The position numbers were made by a program, and so were the translations under genes. From NCBI GenBank assembly GCA_021464525.1, contig JADRCO010000142.1, positions 1-48,639 of the forward strand: 48,639 nt of DNA. Reading direction: 5' to 3'. Numbering within the stretch: the stretch's first letter is position 1; every line of letters starts with the position of its first letter. This DNA comes from Rhizophagus sp. LPA8_4_AMF (Eukaryota; Glomeromycota; Glomeromycetes; Glomerales; Glomeraceae). The notes beneath the pieces were generated by a model, which saw nothing but the letters and a program-made list of their open reading frames with translations, did no database searches and was not told where the DNA came from. Shown piece after piece: positions 36,521 through 47,770 of the stretch.

Positions 36521-38074
36521 CAATATGAAAATTTTTGATTGAGGTGAGTAGGAACTTTTTTAAAAAAAAATTGGGGAATATTGTATACTGTATGTGTATA
36601 TTGTATGTGTATACTGTATGTTAGAATGTAATATTTACTTTTTTATTTACGAAAAAAAAACTAAAAAAAAAAATTTTCTTTGTTATTTGATTAATAATAA
36701 GACAATCCAAATTAATTCTAATCTTTGACTAAGTAAATAATTCTATCCTTCGGTGATCATTACGTAGCCTAAACTTTATACTATATATATTATAAACACG
36801 TGTTTTTGTATGAAACATGAGACATTGTTCGTTTTTCTTTCTTTGAAAAAAAAATAAAATTTGATTATAAAGATCCTGTCAATTTTATATTTAAAAAGAA
36901 AAACAATAAACAAATAATAAATAAACAAATAAAATTAACCTGGAAATTAAAATTATAAAAAAATTAAAATTAAAATTAGTTTCAACTTTAAAAATATAAT
37001 AATTTATCTTAAATGTTTCTAAATATCGTTAATTATATATTTTTAAACATTAATACATTTACGGTATAAAACGAGTTATATTACGATGAAACATTTTAAC
37101 TGTCAATATATTCAAAATTTAATATTATTCCTTTTGCAGAGTATAAACAGTTTCATGACATAAGCAACGTCATAAAAATCACTCGAAAAAAGTTTCAAAT
37201 ATTTCATCATACAAGAAAAATCAAAAAATTTTTGCCATTGAATAAAGGATTCTACATCAATATAGAAAAATTTGGTTAATATTAGATCACAAAATGTACA
37301 CGTTACCAAAATTTTGAAACATGTGAACAAATTTATACGCACACATTTTAAAATCCTATTGTTTCTATTATTTCGGTAGTTGGGAACTTCCTAACTAAGA
37401 ACTAGGAAATAATATAAAAAATATAAAAAAAAAACTTTTCATTTATGCATTTTAATCCATAAAAAGTAAGGTGCATTCATTCAAAATTTGTATATGATTA
37501 CGTAGTTGTCCATGATAAAATCATCTGATGTCATATAAAAAGTTATAAAGTAATACGCCAAAATGTTAACGTGCAGTCATTGATTTTCCAAAAACAATTT
37601 TTACTTTAAATCTTACGTTATTGGATTGACCTTGACCCCACCTTAGTAATCTTTTAGTGATTTGGCTGTGTCATTAGTATGTACTGTATACTGCGTATGA
37701 GCGGTATGAGCGATTAAGTTGGCGGGAATACAAAATACTATTCTGTATGTATATATTATGTACTGATTCAAGGTTAAACGAAAATTTCACGTGAAATAAA
37801 AAAAAATAACCCACATTATGCGCGAAACTCATGTTTACTATCTAAAAAAAATCTTTAATTTATTATATTATCTTTTCATTATTGATTTATAGTAAAAAAA
37901 AAAAAAAAAAGAAAAAAGGAGGATAAACTAAAAATGCTAAGTATAAATAATATCATAATACAATAATAATCTAAATATCTAATATACATTTTTTTACAAG
38001 AAGGGTAGGGTTTTAATGATCCAAATAAAACAAAAAAGGAAAGAAAGAAAGAAGAAAAAGATCAAGATCAAAAA

Positions 38075-39228
38075 TTATTGTCCAGCAATTTCGGCGTACC
38101 ACTTATTATTTTCTTCATAACCATCACCATCTAATGATACATTATGATTATCACTACTATAAAGTGGTAACTTATTTGAAACGTTCTCCAAAATGATAAT
38201 ATCACCAATCGCCCATACGCCATTTGGATCATTGTGGTAACCAGGCTCTGTGGTGTGACGTCTGACGAGCCAATTACTATTTTCACTTCTGCCCATAAAT
38301 GACCATACTGCAAAAAGTAAATCAATTATTAGATCATTCCTTTAAAAAAATTCATTAATATAGAATAATCTTTACCATTATGTTCAGTTGCATGTAAACT
38401 TCCTCCTGTTGTTTCATGTTTTAAACTAATGATAGAATTATAATGAATAGGATCACCAGGAACTTTATTTTCACCGTAAGGTGATGTTACGATCCAAATT
38501 TCATTAGCGGCTGGTCTTGACATACCATCACAGGATATCTAAATAGAAAAGAAAATTTTAGTTTTCGATAATCTGGGATAGTTCAATAATCATAATTTAC
38601 TAACCTTTGATAATTGAGAACCAAGTTCAATTGGATTATGTTCACCATGAGATAAAAAATTACCAGTAGAACAATGTTTAATTGTAATTTTTGAACCATA
38701 TCTAATTTGATGCATCGGATATTCATACATTATCCCTTGAAATAATCTTATAACCCAATCAAAGTCATCAACATTTCTAAATTTACTTGCTAAAATATTC
38801 CTAATATTATCATCTAATAAACTATTTAATAGATAAGTTTTTTGTTCTTCTAAACTTGTAATGTTTGCAGTACGACATAAAGATAAAAATTTCGAAATAA
38901 AATCCGTCATATCTTCTTTTGGATTATATTGTATACAACGTAAATTATGTAAAGCCGAAGCATTCATTACATGAAATGTGATATGAGATTTCAATGCATT
39001 TAAAAATCCTGTAAATGTACAAGTTTTTTTCGGTATAGAAATCATTGGATCCACTTTTAATATTGCGAATGAAACTATTTCACTCTCTTCTTCTATACCA
39101 TGTAAACGACAAAAAAATCTTAAATCTTGTAACCATGATTCCGGGTCTTGAGTTCCATTATATTTACTTGGATGAACTGTTACTGCTATGAGTGGTAATT
39201 TAGATGAACTACCGAAATGGTCTGACAT
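38075..39228 (-). CDS. Gag-capsid-like domain fused to a MIR (beta-trefoil) domain
   Basis: Minus-strand exons 38605-39228, 38376-38538, 38075-38307, in phase, 339 residues. Residues about 15-165 look like a Ty3-type Gag capsid: YNGTQDPESWLQDLRFFCRL (matching the FxG...P..WL..F opening), a helix-rich middle, then ALHNLRCIQYNPKEDMTDFI...FLSLCRTANIT..EEQKTYLLNSL, the usual capsid C-terminal pattern. Residues about 175-339 form a MIR domain (IRYGSKITIKHCSTGNFLSHG, SLHATEHNG, WLVRRH, GDIIILENV) as in SDF2, PMTs and IP3 receptors. No protease, reverse transcriptase, zinc knuckle or LTR is seen around it, and introns interrupt it, so it looks like a host gene with a domesticated Gag part (inference). 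MIR genes of this kind occur in Rhizophagus. No signal peptide visible. Confidence 0.82.
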
Positions 39229-39447
39229 TATTTATCCAAGTTATATTATAAAAAGTTTTTTTAAAAAAAGTTTATTTTTATTTAAAAGAAGAAAATTAGA
39301 AGAAAATTAAAAGAAATTTTTTATATAAAAAGTTTGTAAAAGATTTTAATAATTTTTTTGAAAAAAAAAAAAAAAAATTTAAGTAGGGCGTTATATATAA
39401 AAAATAATTAAAGTAGTCAATATAAATAATTTAATAGGAATAAAAAA

Positions 39448-39452
<5 letters not shown>

Positions 39453-39496
<44 letters not shown>

Positions 39497-39539
39497 TTTT
39501 TTTTTTTTTTTTTTTTATGTTTGAAAAAAAAAAAAAAAA
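39453..39539. repeat. Homopolymer palindrome (T)n-(A)n-(T)n-(A)n
   Basis: About 27 T, 17 A, 20 T and then, after a short break, 16 A. The structure is a perfect self-complementary hairpin and would be hard to sequence, so exact lengths are unreliable. Confidence 0.8.
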
Positions 39540-42500
39540 TCCTGTACAGCGACCATTCCTATTTATACAAATTTTTTTATCACAAAAAAACAAAAGAGCA
39601 TAAATGATGAACAATGGGTGGGTATCAATTAATTTTTTAAGTTTATTGCTTTTCTGTAGCTTTTTTTTGTTGATGACTAAAAAAAAAAAAATACCACAGT
39701 CCCACATACTACAAACACTAAACTAAATATTATTACTATCGTTTTTTTTTTGCATTACACATTACAATCGGGTAAAATAATTTTAGTGGCGAAATAAAAT
39801 AAATAAATAAATAAATAAATAAATTTTTTTTTTTTTTACCGAAATAACGAAAAAATTAATGAATTTTTTTAGGTGAAAAAAAAAAATTTTTTTTTTCTCG
39901 CATTGTTAAATCCATTGTTAAATTTTTCTTTCACACACTTCCTTATATTATAATACAACACCATTGTCAATTATTATGAATATTTTACCATTTTTGTTCA
40001 ACTCGGTGTTTCATATTATTAATGACGGAATACCATCACCAAATTCAGAAAATTCTTAAAATGCTGCGCCACTTACGGAACTTTATTTGGAATTTCAAGT
40101 ACAATCGTTAATCAAATTATCATTATTTTCTTTCCTCGGTATCGTCCAACCAACCAGAAAAAATTTGTCAGGAGAAGTTTTACGTGTGTAATGTAATGTT
40201 GTGGCTGATGTAATATTATTTTTTTTTCGAAACGCACTCCCTTTTTCTTTTATCCTTTTAGTTGAAACGAACCACTTATATGTGGTGTTACGATTACAGG
40301 TGAAAAACGTGTTTTTTTAAAAAAATATTTTCAAATTCCAAACAAGTTGATTAAGCCGATCTTCCGGTTATACCAAATGATGTATATTATAAAGTAATTT
40401 TTAAAACTTTAAAATCTTTTTTAGAATAATTGAAAGTTCTCATTCCATGCAATAGGATTTTCCTCCTTCTTTTTCACAATAAGTTTGAAAAAGGAAATTA
40501 AAATCTTTGATAACTTTCAATCATTCCCATTCTTGATTACTTTCTTATATTTTATTTATTATACAAATGATCATCGATTAATATATTGCATTCAGCTGAT
40601 TATTTTATTTGTCTCACGATCTGGCGCAGTTGATTACGCGAAAGCCCTAATTTTTTACTGCAATTATAAAAAAATTCCACGCGAGAGTCAATAAATTTTG
40701 TCTGACAAGATCTTTTTAAAAAGAATATGAAATATATATAAGTGAAACTTGTATACATAAAAACATTTTTATTTGAGAAAATAAAATCGGATAAAGTTCC
40801 TCATGATCGATTTTAATCAAATGTAACGTGATTCAAAAAATTTAAAAGAGTAATTAAAATAAAAACCATACTTTTTTTTATTATAAATATAAACAAACAA
40901 ACAAATAAATAAAGATTACAAATATTACATTTTTATCAGTTATTTATATCTGATATATATATATTTCTTAATAACAGATTTAGTAATTAGTATTGTAAAA
41001 ATGCACTTAATTTTTTTATAACCAATTTAGTATTGTACGACGATTCAATTTGGAATTTTTAATAATTTTCCAATAATTGATAACAATTTTTTATCTTTCG
41101 TCACCATCTTTAGTATTTACCGTACTTACCGTATTTACCATTATATTTCATAAATTTATGATTTTTAAAATCAAGCATTTTAAATAAATTTTGTATAACA
41201 AAATAACGTACTACAATACGTAACAGTACGTGGGTAAAGAATTATTTAAAAAAAGATTTTGGATTTTCTTATCTGCTTATTTAGTATATCAAATTAGGTA
41301 TATCAGATATCCTTCTTATTATAATTCTATAATTCGATTAATTAATTATTAATGTATTTAATGATGTAACAAATAATTTCCTCTCTTTAAATTAAAGTTT
41401 TCTCGCCCAAACTTATCTTTAACTGATGGGCTAATATCTAAAATATCATGATTTCTACTAATAGATAGTTTCATCTTTAATTTACACTTTAAAATTATAC
41501 ACCCTTTTAATATGCATATTCGGTTAATAAGCTGTGTGTGTATATATATATATATGTACGTAATTTTCGTATTTTTCCATGAAATTCCTGAATTTTCTAT
41601 ATAAACAAAAAAATTCATTATTATTATTTTTTTTTTTTTTTGACTTGACAAAAAATACCTGTATTTATTATATAATAATTTATATCCTTCTTATTAAAAC
41701 AAACATAAATTCATCTATTAAGTTGTTTTAACCGCTAATTTATGTAAAAATTAATGATGACTGCGTATGTAATATGGTAAGATGCGCATTAATATATACA
41801 GTACTAGCAGTTATTCTATCGATTACGGTTTGTATCATTTAAGATAGATGAAATCTAATTATATTAAAATTCAATCCCCATTTATTTAAAGATTTTAAAA
41901 GAATTTCCTCTTTCTAAAATATGACTAGCCTATGACCACATAACAGGAATCTCTGAAGGGGTAAGCTTATTATATTTGTCCTCCGAATTTATTTTTCTGA
42001 TAAATATCGTATTTAACCTAACGCCTTTCCTATTTTCTAGCCGAAGCTTTAATAGGTGTTAAATACGACAAGGAACATATCAAATGTTTAATTTATTTAT
42101 CGTTACTTGGAGATGAACAGAGAAGCATTGAAAGAATTTCAAGAGCTCACGCCATCCAGTAAAAGGATCAATCGGAGAAACATACGGCACCAATGAAATG
42201 TCTTCTTGCCAGCGCTATGAATGGTATCAAAAATCATATGCTTTTCTGTTCTTAGGTTATTCGGGCGTCATCGTCATTCTTTGAATAAATTTGGTAAGGC
42301 ACAACCTCAATTTCGGATAAGAATTTAAATCTTTTACACTATTAGATGTAAAGAATCTACTCCTTTTCTAATTCCTTGGCGAAGAATTTTATATGCTAAA
42401 TATGCATGAATATTATTGAGAGAGAGGTTATGCTTTTGAGAAAAGATCGTTCGACGGTAATCGTCCGATGTTAGCCAATAGGTTTAATAAATAAAGTCGA

Positions 42501-43072
42501 TCTTGGTAGCTCGTCATAAAGTTTTGCACGTCATGAGTTATATTTTCACGAGGATAACATTTCTGCGTAACTAGCCATCAAGTGATAAATGATCAAAATC
42601 CAAATTCGGCATGATAGATTAAAAGCATGTGGGATTGATCTTCATTTATTGAATCTAGTTGGCTTATTTAACCAATGATATTAAATCGAAATAGTTATAA
42701 ATCTATATGTGAAAATGATCTGTTTATTACCAATATATTTTAAATCAAATAATACTGGTCCATAATCAGGAATAAATTTCAACCGCTATCATTGTAATCT
42801 ACTTTTTGACACTTGATTATTTCATAAATATAAAATATCCTTAGTTCTCGACTGAACCTCCCAAAATTTACTATCGGAATTATTTGACAAAGTAGACTAT
42901 TTACTAGTTGTCATTTCACGAATAATCCAAATCCAAATGTCAAATTCAAAATTCCAAAATAGCACCATGCCGTTCCATAACCGACCGGTCCTTGACATTA
43001 GGCCACCTTTATCATAAGTTAAATTAACGATGTGTCATCGGTGCGTTAATTGTAATCTAAAAATTTCGGGCC

Positions 43073-43124
43073 ATGAATGCGTGCACAAAATTTCACCGAT
43101 GAATGCTTGCACAAAACTTCACCG
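43073..43124. repeat. 26-bp tandem duplication
   Basis: ATGAATGCGTGCACAAAATT... at 43073-43098 is followed directly by a copy at 43099-43124 with two substitutions. No gene nearby. Confidence 0.85.
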
Positions 43125-44641
43125 CATTAATCATCAAATCATCACACCCTAGTTTACCAAGTACAGATATTTTGTATTTGTGTGACAAATAGATCATCTT
43201 AATATATTCGCGATTACAATATTTTCTTCTTAGTTCTCAATTCTACAAACCATAACTTTATTTGTATCTACGTATGACAATCAATAATTACTATGCCATT
43301 TCAAGTCATATCCGAAAACTGGTTTTGACAAGGGCATATGAATGTCGATTAAGTCATTTATACTTGAAACATATTTATTCTACCATTGGAGTTTACTAAT
43401 CAGTATAAGACTTTTCTTACAAAAACATTCTGCAAATAGTGATACAAATTTAACAATCTGTGGTTTCATTTGATTCTTCCCATACCGACTTAATGAGGTA
43501 AACAAAATTTCATTACATCTTTTTTTATGTTATTAATTAGATAGAGCAAGATTTTTGTTTTACCTAATTATTTTCGTTTCATTTTCCAAGAAATTACATC
43601 TGTACGACCACGTGTTTTATTTAAGATGAATGAAATCGGATAAATTATTTGGACCATATTTTTTTAATAATACCCCTTTTATGTCTTTTAGGCGTTTATT
43701 TACATGTATTTAATTTATGATTTCCTCGTATGTAAATAACCTTTTATATATAATATTAGCGCTATGGTATTAAAAGTTTTTGTATTTATTTTATAGTTAA
43801 AGAAAAAGAAAAAAACTAAAAAAAAAACAAATATTATCCAAAAACAAATGTAACAATGTTTTCTATTTATGATACCATTATATAACTCGAATAGCAAGCT
43901 TTTTAAGGAAATTTTGATGATTTGTTTAGTAAATGTATGTTATGGAAAAAATACTGAAAAGTTTTATTGGGTAAACTTTAACATTTCTATTATTAGATTA
44001 TTTTTTTTTTTTTTTTTTGGATTTTACATGGAATAAACCAAATAAAAAATTCGGTATTTTTAAAAGATTAATTTTTTTGATGAGTTTATAATTATTATAG
44101 GGTTGAGCATATTACTTAATACATATTACTCAATAACTAATTATGGGATAAAAAAGGATATCGCTTTCTTCTTGAAGCAAGATATACGGCATACATCAAA
44201 TTCAAACAGATCATAAGTATATACACACTTCCATGAAAAAAATATTCCTTTTTTTTCGAGCGGGCGTTACTGCAAAAGTATCGATCTTGATAGAGTTGCA
44301 GTATGCTTCTTAATTGACATACATATATTTATTTATATTAAAAGAACAACCCCCTGACCTATCAAGATTGATACATTTACGGCGTTACTTGGTACTCTAA
44401 GAGGGAAGAAATATTCCATTTAATTTAACAAATCCGGAGTCGATCACTTTTACTGTATGACTTGTGAGATAGATGTAACGTAACCATACATAGATTCACA
44501 TACCATAAAAGGTAACTTGTTGTCCTAATATCACTTTTTCCGAATATTTAATGCAGAATAAAAGAAGAACCGATTGATTATTCTTTTTTTTTTGAATTTT
44601 CAATTTTTTTTTCCGTCAAGTCGGCTTCTTGTAGCTTACAA

Positions 44642-46238
44642 ATGGTAGTGGCTTGTAAGGTATATGTTATTTTAAATTTTACGATAAATTTATTTATATT
44701 TTTGTGTGAAGTTATGAATTTTCGATGAATTTTAGTATAAAACTGGTAAAATACTGGGAGCAGGCACTTATACTGTGGTAAAAGGTCAATATTCAATTTC
44801 CTTCTTAGTGTGTCATTTTTGTCTTACCATGTTACCATGTTTCAATATTAAATATCTGTATTTAATAAATTTTTTTTTTTTTATTTGCATTTTATAGAAG
44901 CTCAATATGTATGTATATACTTTAATAATTAAATATATTGAAGAATAATTTGTGTATGTGAATTATTTTGTTAGAATATTTATATCTAAATCATCGAAAA
45001 AAAATTATTTTTAGATTAAAACAAAACAATATTTTGCAGTCAAAATAATTAACAAAAAGATTATGGAAGGTAGATGGGATATGATCGTGAACGAATTAAA
45101 TATTTTAAAGAAAATTTCACAAGGTCATAGATACATTCTAACATTGGTTGATTACTTTGAGTCTATAAATAATTGTAAGTTGATATTTAATCGTACCATA
45201 ATAAGGAAATTTGCTTAGTAATGATTCAAATTATTTTTTTTAGTTTATATAGTCACAGATAGGGCTCTTGGTGGGGATCTCAATAGTCGTATTTGTCAAA
45301 AAGGTTGTTACTTTGAACAGGATGCAATTAATATTGTTAGAAATATAATTGAAGCTGTTAAATATTTGCATGATAAAGAAATTGTTCATAGAAGTGAGTG
45401 ATTTTTATATTTTAATTTTTAACGATATTTTTTTTTTATTTCCATTTTTAAATTAGTACAATTTATTTTTATTTTAGATCTTAAGGTAACAAAAAATAAT
45501 AATCAAAAAATCTTTTTTTTTTTTTTTTTTTTTTTTCTTCTCGTAAATTAATTATACACAGTTTCAAACGATGATGATTATGATGATGACATAAAAACTA
45601 TTATTTTTATAGCCAGAAAATATTATTTTTAGAACTCAAGAAGATGAATCTGATATTCTTATTTGTGGATTTCATTTATCTCGAATTATTAATTCGGATG
45701 TTCTTAACACAATATGTGGTACACCTGGTTATATGGTAATAATTAAACGTAATTAACGGTAATAATTTTTTTTAAAGTTAAATTAATTTGTGATTTATAT
45801 ATTAAAATAAAAGATTAATATGGTTTTTTCAGGCGCCCGAAATTTTCGGAAATTCTGGATATAGTAAACCTATAGATTTATGGTCTATTGGTGTAATCAC
45901 ATACATTATATTATGTGGTTTTGAACCATTTGATGGGGAAGAAGGTACATATGAAGAGATTCAAGATATTCTTCAAGCAAATTATAATTTTAATGAAAAA
46001 TCTTGGAAAAGAGTTAGTGATACTGGTAAATTTAATTAAATCATATATTAAATGAATCTTTTTAAATAAATTACTAAAAAAAATATATACATTTTTTTTT
46101 ATAGCCAAGGATTTTATAGACAAATTATTAGTCATCGATCCTGATAGTCGTCTTAATGCTAATCAAGCTTTAGCTCATCCATGGCTTACTGTTAGTTCAA
46201 ATTTCAATTCTCGTAAAGGAGCTATTGAAACAGGTTAA
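44642..46238 (+). CDS. CaMK-like protein kinase lacking catalytic Asp residues (probable pseudokinase)
   Basis: Exons 44642-44659, 44736-44784, 44898-44908, 45015-45174, 45244-45393, 45478-45485, 45613-45735, 45833-46025, 46105-46238; all GT-AG and in phase, 281 residues. The order of motifs follows fungal calcium/calmodulin-dependent kinases: YKTGKILGAGTYTVVKE (glycine loop intact), IKTKQYFAVKIINKKIMEGR (beta-3 Lys36), NNFYIVTDRALGGDLNSRIC, GTPGYMAPEIF, DLWSIGVITYIILCGFEPFD and a typical lobe end HPWL. The catalytic loop reads HRNLKPEN (Asp130 replaced by Asn) and the DFG site reads CGF (Asp replaced by Cys150). Both changes remove residues needed for phosphotransfer. The N-terminal start MVVACK is inferred from an 18-nt first exon. 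The protein ends soon after the kinase fold, so any calmodulin-binding tail would need another exon downstream. Confidence 0.85.
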
Positions 46239-47770
46239 GCCGATACTCCGATACTTAAAGTTTTATTTATTTAAACATTATTCGAAATTCGAAATTCGAA
46301 ATTCGAAATATGAAGAAATTAATAATATAGAATAATTTTATTATTGATATTAACCTTTTTGGTAATAATTAATAGGCTTCATGTGGTTCTTTATTTATAA
46401 TTATTATATCGTACCTATGTTGCATAAATTCATTCTAAAATAAAAAAAAGGAAATAATATAATGATCGCTAGGGAAAAAAAAATCATTCGTGATCCAGTG
46501 TCCATTATCATATAATTTTTTAGTAATTTTTTATTGAATTTAGAGTTCCACCAAATGTTGATATTGTCATTTAAATTTTCTTTTTTGTTAAAATTATAAA
46601 ATGAAAAGAAAAAAGAAAAAGTGAAATAGTATTCAATGAAATTTTCACGAATCAAAAAAAAATTAATTTATCAATTCTCAATCCTAATAAGAATTTGAAA
46701 TAGATTCTTTTGATGGAAATTTGGAAAGTTTGATTAAAAACGATCGTTTAACAAATTTCCATAAAATTTATGTCATACAATAATATATTTTACGAACAAA
46801 AGCTAATCATCTACGAAATAGAAAAAATTTCTTTCACTAGGGAAGAAAACCAAATTTATCATCTACATAAAAACGAATCTTTGATTACTTCTTCCTAAAC
46901 TACGATAAAATATTCTCAAATTTTTGAAGCTTGAACAAAGTTGCAACTTGTAAACTCGACCATTTTACAAATCTTACTTAGTAGAACTTGGAAGAACTAT
47001 ATTAAATATTAATTATATATGTATATTTTTTTTTTTTTAGAACAAAAAATTCGGAAATGATGATTCGTCATTATATATTATTATAATTCAAGATTGATTT
47101 TATTTCTTTGTTATTTTACTCTTATTGCATATCGTGATCAGCCTGATCATTGGTGATCTCCTTCCTATTCGCTTTGTTCAAAAAACAAGTTTTAGAATCT
47201 AGATTTTATTTAATTCTCAATCAATTTACATTTTTGAATCATATGAGAGATGAAATTTCTGAAATTTTTAATTATACTTCAAAAAGCTTTATTTATTTAC
47301 TTATTTATTTTAAAAAATATTTGAATTGTCATATTATTCGTTCTCGACTTACTCCGAAAATTTTGAATTCCGTAAAAAAAAGATAATTATTTATATATAA
47401 AAAAATATTGAATTTTAAAATGATCATCATTATCGCCATATTACAAAATGGGGGTCGTCTAAAGCCGTGTTCGATCACATTTTCCGAACAAATGTTAAAA
47501 ACAATCACATTCAAACTTTCCTATTTTAAGTTTACTATTGAAAAATGTCTCCTAATAGAAAAAAAATTGTATTATAATAATGAACAGTCGAATTCATATA
47601 AAGGTAAATTATTTTCTTTTCCTTATTCTTTGTTTTTTTTTTCTTCGACATTATCATTTCTTTTCGGCAGTAAATTCAATAAAAACAAATCCATTTAAAT
47701 CCGAAACCCTTTTTTTACCCTTTTTTATTAAAAACAAAATAATTTTATTTAATTTTACTAAAACATAATA
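46239..47770. other. 1.5-kb spacer, short tandem repeat only
   Basis: A four-copy ATTCGAA repeat at 46280-46307. Short open frames at 47150-47386 and 47408-47698 have no recognisable content and may belong to an unrecognised 5' part of K4. Confidence 0.45.
46280..46307. repeat. (ATTCGAA)x4
   Basis: Four perfect tandem 7-bp units just after the CaMK-like gene. Confidence 0.9.

Larger units (their letters stand above)
34436..38074. other. 3.6-kb intergenic stretch with simple repeats only
   Basis: Contains degenerate GAATTACGG-like repeats (about 35160-35370), a TTTTAAGA short tandem (36052-36079), a GAAT-type microsatellite (36440-36520) and a TATTGTATGTG tract (36575-36625). Open frames at 35548-35832 (+) and 37112-37342 (-) show no family signature or splice context. 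No gene is called. Confidence 0.5.
39229..44641. other. 5.4-kb intergenic stretch with homopolymer tracts, no gene identified
   Basis: The first 700 bp are dominated by A/T runs. 40000-41900 is AT-rich with an alternating TA tract near 40953-40966 and another near 41533-41556. 41900-43150 is less AT-rich and could hold an old decayed element, but no protein could be recognised on either strand. A 26-bp tandem duplication lies at 43073-43124, and a 16-bp imperfect inverted repeat at 44278-44293/44359-44374. Confidence 0.5.

Noticed and set aside
37112-37342. 76-codon open frame on the minus strand
   Set aside because: No recognisable motif and no supporting exon; could be real but cannot be supported.
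39417-39707. 96-codon minus-strand frame full of Lys and Phe
   Set aside because: Produced by homopolymer A/T runs.
40617-40646. TGGCGCAGTTGATTACGCG, resembling a tRNA A box
   Set aside because: No B box, no foldable anticodon or acceptor stem downstream; at most a decayed fragment.
41300-41690. Two further ATATCCTT strings that resemble U12 donor sites
   Set aside because: They lie in intergenic DNA with no flanking coding sequence.
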